From: Gammaproteobacteria bacterium
GTDB lineage: Bacteria; Pseudomonadota; Gammaproteobacteria; Arenicellales; Poriferihabitantaceae
Direction: 5' to 3'
Assembly: GCA_009842505.1 (NCBI GenBank)
Contig: VYFG01000052.1
Coordinates: 1-58,037, forward strand
DNA: 58,037 nucleotides
Shown: in pieces, positions 26,233 through 34,285 of the stretch
Position numbering within the stretch: the stretch's first letter is position 1
How the letters are laid out: each line of letters begins with the position of its first letter
Program-made: the position numbers and the translations under genes
Notes under the pieces: generated by a model
Databases searched by the model: none
What the model was told of the DNA's origin: nothing
The model's input: the letters and a program-made list of their open reading frames with translations, nothing else

Positions 26233-27495
26233 TCAGGTCGGCAGCAGCCTGCGTACTTGGCCGCTGGAGGTCACTTTCCGGTCCTTCATGTAGGTTTCGT
26301 GGTTTTCCTCCACCCGGGCGAGGTCGTACACGTAGTTCACCATGAGCCCCAGGGACTGCTCCAGACCCTTGGGCGATGGGTCCGCGTCCGCGTTGAGCCG
26401 CTCGAGCCTGGCGCCGTTCTTGAGATGGAACCGGGCCACGGGATCGAGCGGCTTGCCGTCCGGCAGCTTGGCCTCGAGCAGGTAACGGGCCGCCAGCGGC
26501 AGCAGCGTCTCCGGGGGGACCGGCTCGCCGGTTGGCGGCGGGCCACCGTCCGCGGCCGGCCGGCCTTCTAGCCAGCGCCGGAAGCCGGGCGCCGGGGAGA
26601 TGGTGGCGAAAGACCTGAGGGCAGGGAACCGCATCCGCAGATTGCTGGCCACCTGCTTGATCAGGAAATTGCCGAAGGAAACCCCGTCCAGGCCGCGGTG
26701 GCAGTTGGAGATGGAGTAGAACACGGCATGGGTCGCCTCTTCGGGCACCACGGGCGCCCGGTCGGCGTCGAGGATGTCGTCGATGTGTGCGGGCATGTCC
26801 GCGGTGAGCGCCACTTCCACGAACACCAGCGGCTCGTCTTCCATGACCGGGTGGAACAGGGCATAGCAATGGCGGTCGTCTGGCTCCAGTCTGCGCCGAA
26901 GCTCGTTCCAGTTCCGGATCTCGTGCACCGCTTCGTAGGCGATGATCTTCTCGAGGATGTGGGCCGGGGTGGTCCAGTCAACCGGCTGCAGCACCAGGAA
27001 GCCGCGGTTGAACCAGGAGGAGAACAGGTGCCGGAAATCCACGTCCAGGCGCCCGAGGTCGGGGAATTCCCGCACCGCCCCGAGCAGTTGCCCGCGCATC
27101 TGCACCAGGCGGCGGGTTCCCCCGGCGCTCAGGTTCAGGCGGCGAAGGAGTTCCTGGCGGCGGGGCTCGGCCGCCCGGGTTAGCGCCCGGAGCGTTTCCG
27201 GAGACGGCTCGCCGGCATAGTCCCGGGCCTTTTCCGCCACCAGTGCGGGATCGAGGTCGAAATCGAGGTTGAGAAAGGTGTAGAAGTCGAGCCGGGCGGC
27301 GTGATCGAGCCGCTCGTAGGTGTCGAGTATCCGCTCTGCGATGACCAGGCTGGAGTAGTCCCCGTCGGAGTCCATCATCATCCCGCAGAGCGTGCGGATA
27401 TCGCGCTCCTCCGTGCCGAAGAGCCTTCTTGCCAGTGCCGACGGGCGCCAGTCCGACTCCCTGAAGACCGGCCAGAGGTCGCGCAGCAGGCTCAC
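26233..27495 (-). CDS. Malonyl-CoA decarboxylase
   Basis: A 420-residue MCD-family enzyme giving acetyl-CoA + CO2 from malonyl-CoA. Family blocks are clear: an all-helical N-terminal domain, RGFLVLQPVDWTTPAHILEK and YEAVHEIRNWNELRRRL. The catalytic GNAT-like part follows with HPVMEDEPLVFVEVAL, VFYSISNCHRGLDGVSFGNFLIKQV, FATISPAPGFRRWL and NYVYD. The start is GTG at 27495, overlapping the upstream stop as GTGA. The longer in-frame extension is not needed. The product feeds acetyl-CoA metabolism and, potentially, the PHA genes downstream. Tight coupling to a PhyH gene is unusual. Confidence 0.9.
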   Translation of the reverse strand: MSLLRDLWPVFRESDWRPSALARRLFGTEERDIRTLCGMMMDSDGDYSSLVIAERILDTYERLDHAARLDFYTFLNLDFDLDPALVAEKARDYAGEPSPETLRALTRAAEPRRQELLRRLNLSAGGTRRLVQMRGQLLGAVREFPDLGRLDVDFRHLFSSWFNRGFLVLQPVDWTTPAHILEKIIAYEAVHEIRNWNELRRRLEPDDRHCYALFHPVMEDEPLVFVEVALTADMPAHIDDILDADRAPVVPEEATHAVFYSISNCHRGLDGVSFGNFLIKQVASNLRMRFPALRSFATISPAPGFRRWLEGRPAADGGPPPTGEPVPPETLLPLAARYLLEAKLPDGKPLDPVARFHLKNGARLERLNADADPSPKGLEQSLGLMVNYVYDLARVEENHETYMKDRKVTSSGQVRRLLPT

Positions 27496-28376
27496 GGCGC
27501 GCCCTCCAGATAGCGGCAGAGCCCCGGCGTGCGATAGCCGTCGCTGCGCCACAGCACGGGAAAGTAGTTCTCGTCCATCTCGTCGGACGTAAGGCGGGCA
27601 TAGCGGGAATATACCGGTCCGTTCCCCCGGGAGAAACCCTCGCGGCGGTAGCGGGCCTCCGCGGGCATGGCATGGATCACCAGGCTGCGCCGGGGCGTAT
27701 CGCCGCGGTTGGGCCCCGAGCCGTGCCAGATGTTGCCATGGTGAATGGAGCCGTGACCCCTCGGCACGGCGACATGGAGGATGTCCGGGTGGACTCCCAG
27801 TTCGGCGGCGCGCCTTTTCATGGGCGCCCGGTAGTCCTCCGGCGCGTGGAATTCGCCTTCCGGCTCGGACACGCCCCAGAGGTGGGAGCCCGGCACCAGT
27901 TCCATGGTGCCGTTTTGCGCCTCGATGTCGTCCAAGGCGATCCAGACGGTGCAGATTTCCCCGGGCTCAAACCAGTCAAGGTAGGCATTGTCCTGGTGGT
28001 AGTTGAAGGACAGGGTGTCAACGGGCTTCCAGATCACGTTGTCCTGCATGATCCGGGCGCCGTCCCATCCCATGAGTTCCGCCACCGCGCGGGCAATGTC
28101 CTGCCTGAGCACCGTGCGGGCAATGGCCCTGTCCGCGCGCCAGCCGTTGCAGATCTGGCGTGCGCGGCTCGGGTCCGACCGGTCTTCCTGCCAGTTGACC
28201 TCGTCCGGCATGGTGCCGGTCTCGAACTGGCCCCGGAAGAGGCGTTCGAAGCGCTCACGCAGCACCTCCACCTCATCCGGTGGGATGATGTGTTCCACCA
28301 GAACCACTCCGCTGCGGTGGAACTCCTCCGCCTGCGCTGGTGAGATTGTGAACATGGATGGGCGAAATTCCCGCAT
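27492..28376 (-). CDS. Phytanoyl-CoA dioxygenase (PhyH) family protein
   Basis: A 294-residue Fe(II)/2-oxoglutarate oxygenase. The iron site is intact: FNYHQDNAYLDW gives H-x-D, and IHHGNIWHGSGPN with a following Arg gives the distal His and 2-oxoglutarate salt bridge. The family hydroxylates CoA esters or small secondary metabolites. It is the first gene of the phyH-mcd-matB operon, and its TGA overlaps the GTG of mcd, which couples the three genes. ATG 28376 is preferred; ATG 28355 and a TTG at 28394 are possible. The role may be to open a substrate that releases malonate, but this is inference. Confidence 0.82.
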   Translation of the reverse strand: MREFRPSMFTISPAQAEEFHRSGVVLVEHIIPPDEVEVLRERFERLFRGQFETGTMPDEVNWQEDRSDPSRARQICNGWRADRAIARTVLRQDIARAVAELMGWDGARIMQDNVIWKPVDTLSFNYHQDNAYLDWFEPGEICTVWIALDDIEAQNGTMELVPGSHLWGVSEPEGEFHAPEDYRAPMKRRAAELGVHPDILHVAVPRGHGSIHHGNIWHGSGPNRGDTPRRSLVIHAMPAEARYRREGFSRGNGPVYSRYARLTSDEMDENYFPVLWRSDGYRTPGLCRYLEGAP

Positions 28377-28461
28377 TCGGTTGGTGATCGGCAAGGGGGG
28401 ACACTATCATTGATGACCATGATGTTGAATCCCCATATTTTCCGATATTGGTTCCGGTGGC

Positions 28462-30837
28462 GTGGACGACCTGATTGAACAGGGGTACCTCCTCACCCGC
28501 GCCAGCCGTGACCGCCGCGGAGGCACCGAGATCGAGTACTGGGTGGCCACCGACGGCGGACCCGTGCGCCTCCTGGTCGAGGGAGAGCGGACGGTCTGTT
28601 TCGTGGCCGCGGATGACGCCAAGCGGGCCGGGGCGGCACTGGGTCCCCTTGGGGAGGCGGTCTCCGTGGAGCCGCTGGCGCTAAGGACCTTTGCGGGCAG
28701 CCGGGTAGCGGCGGTATATACGCGGACCATCGGCGACCGGCACGTGGCCGAGGATCTCCTGGGCGACCGGGGGATCGAGGTGCTGGAGGGCGATATCCGC
28801 CTCCACGACCGGTATCTCATGGAACGGTTCGTCCGCGGCGGCCTGGCCTTCACCGGGCGGATGGTCCGCCGGGATGGGTACCGGGAATTCCGCGACTGCA
28901 GGCTGAGGGCGGCGGACTGCCGGCCGAGGCTGCGCCTGCTGTCCCTGGATATCGAGTGCGACCTGGACGGCACGCTCTGGTCGGTGGGCCTGGCTGGCGA
29001 CGGGACGGCGGACGGGGAGGTGCTGGTCATCGGCGAGGAGGAACCCTGCGCCCATACCGCCATCGCCTGGTGCCGGGACGAGGCCGGGCTGCTGGGATTG
29101 CTCCGGGACCGGATCAACGACCTGGACCCGGACCTGATTGTCGGCTGGAACTTGGTGAACTTCGATCTTCGGATCATTCTCGAGCGGGCCGCGCGCCACC
29201 GGATTCCCATGCGGATCGGCCGCGGCGGAGAACTCGCCCAGTGGCGGGAGACACGCGCCGACCGGGCCAAGGGCTTTGTATCCATGCCGGGCAGGGTGGC
29301 CATCGACGGCATCGACGCGCTGCGGGCGGCCACCTGGAGCTTCGCCAGCTTCTCCCTGGAGCACGTGTCGCGGGAACTGCTTGGCCGGGGCAAGAAGCTG
29401 GACGAGGACGCCGACGACCGCTTCGCGGAAATCCGCCACAACTTTCTCCACGACAAGCCTGCCCTGGCGGCCTACAACCTGGAGGACTGCCGCCTGGTGC
29501 TGGAAATCCTGGAGGCCACCAATCTCATCGATTACCTGGTACTGCGAGGCCAGCTGACCGGGCTCGAACTGGACCGGGCCGGGGGTTCGGTGGCCGCATT
29601 CACCAACCTGTACCTGCCGAAGTTGCATCGCGGCGGCTACGTGGCGCCCAACCTGCCGCCGGATGGCGGCCTCGCCAGTCCCGGTGGATATGTCATGGAC
29701 TCGAAGCCGGGTCTTTACCGCAATGTCCTGGTGCTGGATTTCAAGAGCCTCTACCCGTCCATCATCCGGACCTTCAGGATCGACCCGATGGGATTGGTGG
29801 AGGGCCTGGAAGCGTCTGATGACGCAGTCGAGGGGTTTCTCGGGGCGTGGTTCCACCGTTCGCGCCATTACCTGCCGGGCATCATCGCCGACCTGTGGCA
29901 GCAGCGCGACCAGGCCAAGCGGGACGATGACCAGCCCCGCTCCAGGGCAATCAAGATCCTGATGAACTCCTTCTACGGCGTGCTCGGATCAGGCGGCTGC
30001 AGGTTCTACGACGCCAGGCTCGCCAGCTCCATCACCATGCGCGGCCACGAAATCATGCAGACCACCGGACGGTGGATCGAGGAGCAGGGCTACGGCGTGA
30101 TCTACGGGGACACGGATTCCATCTTCGTGTCCCTTGATGAAGGCCTGCCGCCGGAGGAATGCCGCGCCATCGGCCGTGATCTGGCCGGGAAAATCAATGC
30201 GCGGTGGCGGGAGAACATCCGGGAGCGGTTCGACCTCGACAGCCTGCTTGAGCTCGAGTTCGAGACCCATTTCATCCGCTTTCTCATGCCCACCATCCGC
30301 GGTTCCGACGCCGGCAGCAAGAAACGCTACGCCGGGCTCGCCACGGGGGAGGGGGACGCGCCGGACCGGATCGTATTCAAGGGACTTGAGAGCGTCCGCA
30401 CGGACTGGACTCCGCTCGCAAGGGATTTCCAGCAGTCGCTCTATGACCATGTCTTCCACGAACGGGACCCGTCCGAACTGATCCGGCGCACCGTGGACGG
30501 GCTCCTTGCCGGGGAGCACGACGACGACCTGGTGTACCGCAAGCAGCTGCGCCGCAAACTTGCGGCCTACGAGCGCAACGTGCCGCCCCATGTCCGTGCG
30601 GCGCGCCTGGCCGACGAACGCAACCGGACTGCGGGCAAGCGCCTGCGCTACCAGGACAGGGGCTGGATCCGCTACGTCATCACCGTGGCCGGACCGGAAC
30701 CCCTGGAGTACCGCGACCACCCGCTCGACTACGACCACTACATCGAACGCCAGCTGAAACCCATCGCGGACGCCGTCCTGCCGTTCATCGGGCTTGAATT
30801 TGACGCGGTGGTGAGCCGCCAGGCGGCGCTCTTCTGA
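28462..30837 (+). CDS. polB: DNA polymerase II
   Basis: A 791-residue family B polymerase, close to E. coli Pol II in length and sequence. Exonuclease motifs: LSLDIECD (Asp163 region), GWNLVNFDLRI and YNLEDCRLV. Polymerase motifs: DFKSLYPSIIRTF (about 426), KILMNSFYGVLG, YGDTDSIFV (about 548) and GSKKRYAGL. The C-terminal RNVPPHVRAARLAD and ITVAGPEPL blocks match Pol II. All catalytic carboxylates are present, so both activities should be intact. It acts in replication restart and translesion synthesis. The start is GTG at 28462, matching the E. coli N-terminus. No LexA box is visible in the 85-base gap with the divergent phyH gene. Confidence 0.95.
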   Translation: MDDLIEQGYLLTRASRDRRGGTEIEYWVATDGGPVRLLVEGERTVCFVAADDAKRAGAALGPLGEAVSVEPLALRTFAGSRVAAVYTRTIGDRHVAEDLLGDRGIEVLEGDIRLHDRYLMERFVRGGLAFTGRMVRRDGYREFRDCRLRAADCRPRLRLLSLDIECDLDGTLWSVGLAGDGTADGEVLVIGEEEPCAHTAIAWCRDEAGLLGLLRDRINDLDPDLIVGWNLVNFDLRIILERAARHRIPMRIGRGGELAQWRETRADRAKGFVSMPGRVAIDGIDALRAATWSFASFSLEHVSRELLGRGKKLDEDADDRFAEIRHNFLHDKPALAAYNLEDCRLVLEILEATNLIDYLVLRGQLTGLELDRAGGSVAAFTNLYLPKLHRGGYVAPNLPPDGGLASPGGYVMDSKPGLYRNVLVLDFKSLYPSIIRTFRIDPMGLVEGLEASDDAVEGFLGAWFHRSRHYLPGIIADLWQQRDQAKRDDDQPRSRAIKILMNSFYGVLGSGGCRFYDARLASSITMRGHEIMQTTGRWIEEQGYGVIYGDTDSIFVSLDEGLPPEECRAIGRDLAGKINARWRENIRERFDLDSLLELEFETHFIRFLMPTIRGSDAGSKKRYAGLATGEGDAPDRIVFKGLESVRTDWTPLARDFQQSLYDHVFHERDPSELIRRTVDGLLAGEHDDDLVYRKQLRRKLAAYERNVPPHVRAARLADERNRTAGKRLRYQDRGWIRYVITVAGPEPLEYRDHPLDYDHYIERQLKPIADAVLPFIGLEFDAVVSRQAALF

Positions 30838-30959
30838 CGGATTCCGGGGACAGGCGGGTATCCGCCTCCTGCCTGGACGGGGAGTTCCGGTGACGCTGGC
30901 CATCGGCGCGGAAAATGTGCGATAAATGCATGTTCGCCAAGCCAGGGGAGTGATGTCAG

Positions 30960-31817
30960 ATGCCCGAGACCGCCAACCGGACCTTTTTCCATGAACACGG
31001 CTACCTGGTGGTGGAGAACTGCGTGCCGCCGGACAGTCTCGGGGCGATGCAGGTCCGGTTCCGTGAATGGGTGGAGGTGAGCCGGGGGCATGAGGCCCCC
31101 TGGGGGACCACGGTCAACGGCAAGCCGAGATTCGACCTCGAGAACGGCCACTGCCCGGCCGCGCCGGCGCTCCGCAGGGTGAATGCGCCGGTGGAAATCT
31201 CGGACTGCTATTTCCGGGTGATGTCTGACGGGCGGATCCCGGAGATCCTGGCGGATCTCATCGGGCCCGATGTCCGCTTCCATCACAGCAAGATCAATTC
31301 CAAGCTGCCCGGGAGCGCCACCCACGTCAAGTGGCACCAGGACTTCAGCTTCACCCCGCACAGTAACGACGACGTGGTCACGGCCCTGGTATTTCTGGAC
31401 GACGTGACCTCCGACAACGGGCCGCTCAAGGTCCTGCCAGGATCGCACCGGGGACCCATCCATCCGTTGTGGCATGCCGGCACCTTCACCGGCGCGGTGA
31501 CGGACCGGGTCGCCGGGGACTGCGAGCGCCGGGCGGTGACTTGCACCGGTCCGGCCGGATCGGTCTGCTTCATGCATACCCGCCTCCTTCACGGGTCCGG
31601 CCCCAACCTGTCGCCCGCACCGCGCACCCTGTTCATCTGCGTCTATTCCGCGGACGATGCCGTACCCCTTTCCCCGAACCCGATGCCAAGCCGGTTCGAG
31701 GGACTGACGGTGCGGGGCCGTCCCAGGGGCAGGGTGCGCTCGGTACCGTTCGACATGGACCTTCCCGAACTTCCGGGGACCGCCTCCTTTTTCGACCAGC
31801 AGGCCGGACACGGCTGA
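30960..31817 (+). CDS. Phytanoyl-CoA dioxygenase (PhyH) family protein, second copy
   Basis: A 285-residue Fe(II)/2-oxoglutarate oxygenase. VKWHQDFSFTPH provides H-x-D, MHTRLLHGSGPNLSPAPRTLF the distal His and the 2-oxoglutarate Arg. It is only distantly similar to the copy ending at 28376 and lacks its insertions. GGGGAG precedes the ATG. It lies between polB and the class III PHA synthase genes on the same strand, about 108 bases before the latter, and may be independent of both. Substrate unknown. Confidence 0.8.
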   Translation: MPETANRTFFHEHGYLVVENCVPPDSLGAMQVRFREWVEVSRGHEAPWGTTVNGKPRFDLENGHCPAAPALRRVNAPVEISDCYFRVMSDGRIPEILADLIGPDVRFHHSKINSKLPGSATHVKWHQDFSFTPHSNDDVVTALVFLDDVTSDNGPLKVLPGSHRGPIHPLWHAGTFTGAVTDRVAGDCERRAVTCTGPAGSVCFMHTRLLHGSGPNLSPAPRTLFICVYSADDAVPLSPNPMPSRFEGLTVRGRPRGRVRSVPFDMDLPELPGTASFFDQQAGHG

Positions 31818-31924
31818 CGGCTCCTGGACCGGTAGCCCCGGGTCCCGGCTCCGGCATGCTGCATGGATGAATGGGCAATCCGCCTCCCGGCTGCGATAAT
31901 CCTTCCTTCCGGCAGCCCAAGTCC

Positions 31925-32422
31925 ATGAACAACGTGAGCGAACACCCCACCGAACCCGGACCTTTCCAGAAATACCTGTTCTCCGGCGCCTGCTATGTGA
32001 GCATCGGGCAGTGCTACGCCCGTTTCGTGGAACTCCTGGAACGGGATGCCGCCCCTGCCGCCATGGCCGAACTGCACCCCCGCCTGGTGGAAATCTGGCA
32101 GGAGGCCTTCGGGCAGCAGATGGCCCTGGCAGGCGGACTTCTGGAAAATCCCTTGGTCAACCGGCAGCCCGGGCTGGACCGGGTCATGCGGGGATTCCAG
32201 GAGGAGGTGCTGGCCCAGGGCAGGGAGGCCATGGAATCGTTCCTGGAGACGCTGGCCGGTCACCGGGATCATATCCCGGACTTCCCGGAATTCTTCCAGG
32301 CCTGGGCCGAGGCCTGCGACCTTGCCTACGGCAACCTGGTGCGTTCAGACCCGTTCACGGAAATGATCGGCCTGGTCGTCAACGGCTGCATCGACCTGGC
32401 AGCGGCGGGGCAGGATCCGTGA
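31925..32422 (+). CDS. phaE: Short PhaE-like class III PHA synthase subunit
   Basis: A 165-residue, Trp/Glu-rich helical protein. Its C-terminus (WAEACDLAYGNLVRSDPFTEMIGLVVN) resembles the W-x4-E-x2-Y-x4-R-S-x2-F-x3-G-x-L-V-N signature of PhaE, the non-catalytic partner that activates class III PhaC. Classical PhaE is roughly twice as long, so this is a reduced or diverged version. Its stop overlaps the synthase start as GTGA, which strongly supports a PhaE-PhaC pair. Alternative name: phasin-like or hypothetical protein. No TGC-N3-GCA operator was found upstream. Confidence 0.6.
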   Translation: MNNVSEHPTEPGPFQKYLFSGACYVSIGQCYARFVELLERDAAPAAMAELHPRLVEIWQEAFGQQMALAGGLLENPLVNRQPGLDRVMRGFQEEVLAQGREAMESFLETLAGHRDHIPDFPEFFQAWAEACDLAYGNLVRSDPFTEMIGLVVNGCIDLAAAGQDP

Positions 32423-33471
32423 ACGGGCGACCAGCCGCGGACATCAGGCAGGAGCTCGACCGGTTCCGGGAGAGGTACCGGTCGTTCAACCGGGACATCG
32501 AAAGCAATGCTGTCGCCAGAGGCTGGTGCACCCCCAACCGGGTGGTGCTCGAGAAGGGTCCCGTGCGGCTGCGTGAGTTCATCGTGGGCCCGGAGGAGGG
32601 CGCCGTCCCGGTCCTGATCGTCTATTCCCACGTCAACCGGGCGGACGTGATCGATATTGACCCGGACCATTCCATGGTGCGCAGGCTGGCCGAAGCCGGC
32701 AACCGGGTGTTTCTCATGGACTGGGCGCGCACCTCGGACGCCGATCGGGAAAAAGACCTTTCGGTCTACGTCCTCGACGCCATCGGGGATGCCCTGGACT
32801 TTGTTTCCGGTGCGACGGGATTCGAACGAATCAACCTGGTGGGTATCTGCCAGGGCGGCACCTTCGCCCTCAGCCATGCCTGCCTGCGGCCCGGGCGGGT
32901 CAGGCGGCTCGGCCTGGTGGTCACGCCAGTGGATTTCCATGCCGGCGACAGCCTGATCAGGCTCTGGTCCCGGCATATCCGGTTCACCAGGCTGGCGGCG
33001 CATCCGGTCAACGTGCCCGGGGAACTGATCACGCTGATGTTCCGTTCCGCCCGCCCCTTCGATGACCTTCGCAGGCACGTGCGCCGGATCGACGGTCACG
33101 AGGAGGACTCCGACTTCGAATTCTCCCTGCGCATGGACCGGTGGGTGCATGACTGCCCGGACCAGCCGGGCAGGGCGTTCGCCCAGTTCATGGGGGATCT
33201 CTACGGGGAGAACCGCCTCGTCAGGGGAACGTTCGAGGTCCGGGGCGAGGCCGTGGACCTGAAACGGCTGGAGACGCCGGTGCTGAACGTATTCGCGGAA
33301 AGTGACCACCTGGTGCCGCCGGGCTCGTCCACGGCGCTCGGCGCACATGTCGACCCCGGCCTGTACGGGGAACTGCCGTTTGGCGGTGGCCACATCGGGC
33401 TGATCGTCAGCGCAAGGGCCCAGCGGGAAGTGCACCCGGAACTGGGCCGCTGGCTGTCGGCAGGGCGGTAG
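32419..33471 (+). CDS. phaC: Class III poly(hydroxyalkanoate) synthase PhaC
   Basis: A 350-residue alpha/beta-hydrolase-fold synthase that polymerises 3-hydroxyacyl-CoA. The lipase-box-like GICQGG places the catalytic Cys at about residue 144, close to Cys149 of the A. vinosum enzyme; FAESDHLVPP supplies Asp and GGGHIGL the His. Length is that of class III, not class I. YSHVNRADVIDIDPDHSMVRRL and VFLMDWAR are typical. GTG start at 32419, coupled to the PhaE-like gene by a GTGA overlap. It converges with phaB1 of the class I operon, leaving a 47-base gap that contains a CCCGGA/TCCGGG hairpin. Confidence 0.88.
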   Translation: MNGRPAADIRQELDRFRERYRSFNRDIESNAVARGWCTPNRVVLEKGPVRLREFIVGPEEGAVPVLIVYSHVNRADVIDIDPDHSMVRRLAEAGNRVFLMDWARTSDADREKDLSVYVLDAIGDALDFVSGATGFERINLVGICQGGTFALSHACLRPGRVRRLGLVVTPVDFHAGDSLIRLWSRHIRFTRLAAHPVNVPGELITLMFRSARPFDDLRRHVRRIDGHEEDSDFEFSLRMDRWVHDCPDQPGRAFAQFMGDLYGENRLVRGTFEVRGEAVDLKRLETPVLNVFAESDHLVPPGSSTALGAHVDPGLYGELPFGGGHIGLIVSARAQREVHPELGRWLSAGR

Positions 33472-33518
33472 CCCCGGAACGTCGCCGGCTCCGGGACCCG
33501 GGGAGACGGCCGCCCCGT

Positions 33519-34241
33519 TCAGTACATGTGCTGGCCGCCGTTGATGCTGAGGGTCGAACCGGTGATGAAGCCGGCGTCGTCGGCCACCAGGAACAGCACC
33601 GAGCGGGCGATGTCATTGGGGTCGCCCAGGCGCCCCACCGGAATGGTGGCGATGATCTTCTCCAGCACCTTCTCCGGGACCGCGCGCACCATGTCGGTGA
33701 GCACATAGCCCGGGGCGATCGCGTTCACGGTGATGCCCTTGGCGGCGCCTTCCTGGGCCAGGGCCTTGGTGAATCCATGGATGCCAGACTTGGCCGCGGC
33801 GTAGTTCACCTGGCCGTACTGCCCGGCCTGACCGTTCACGGAACCGATATTGACGATGCGGCCGAAGCCGCGTTCCCGCATGCCCTCGATCACCGACCGG
33901 CTCATGTTGAAGCAGGAGGACAGGTTGGTCTGGATCACCGCGTTCCACTGGTCAAAGCTCATGCGGTGCATGGTTCCGTCCTTGGTGATGCCGGCGTTGT
34001 TCACCAGGACATCGACGGGGCCGAGATCGGCCTCGATCCGTTCCACCGCGGCCTTGCAGGCATCGAAATCGGAAACGTCGAACTTGTAGGTCGGGATGCC
34101 GGTCTTCTCGGTGAATTTCTGCGCGGCCTCGTCGTTGCCCGCATAGCTGGCGGCCACGTTGTAGCCAGCCTCTTTCAGGCTGACGCTGACGGCCTCACCG
34201 ATACCCCGGGTGCCGCCGGTAACCACTGCGACTCTGCTCAT
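33519..34241 (-). CDS. phaB: Acetoacetyl-CoA reductase PhaB
   Basis: This 240-residue NADPH-dependent SDR makes (R)-3-hydroxybutyryl-CoA for PHA synthesis. The cofactor loop is VTGGTRGIGEAV, NNAG appears as DVLVNNAGITKDG, and the catalytic Ser-Tyr-Lys are in NIGSVNGQAGQYGQVNYAAAKSG. The Q-x-G-Q-x-N-Y-x-A-A-K phrase and C-terminal GSTLSINGGQHMY are PhaB hallmarks. The start has a strong GAGGAG upstream. It lies 44 bases after phaC on the minus strand and shares its promoter and PhaR-type operator. Confidence 0.93.
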   Translation of the reverse strand: MSRVAVVTGGTRGIGEAVSVSLKEAGYNVAASYAGNDEAAQKFTEKTGIPTYKFDVSDFDACKAAVERIEADLGPVDVLVNNAGITKDGTMHRMSFDQWNAVIQTNLSSCFNMSRSVIEGMRERGFGRIVNIGSVNGQAGQYGQVNYAAAKSGIHGFTKALAQEGAAKGITVNAIAPGYVLTDMVRAVPEKVLEKIIATIPVGRLGDPNDIARSVLFLVADDAGFITGSTLSINGGQHMY

Positions 34242-34285
34242 GGTATGTACTCCTCAAGTGTTTGGTTCGTTGATCGGGAAATGCT

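Noticed and set aside
30852..30867. AGGCGG-GTAT-CCGCCT hairpin after polB as a terminator
   Set aside because: Short stem with no T-run after it; common by chance in GC-rich DNA.
31818..31924. Possible PhaR box before the PhaE-like gene (GCATGCTGCATGG)
   Set aside because: It does not contain TGC-N3-GCA with correct spacing.
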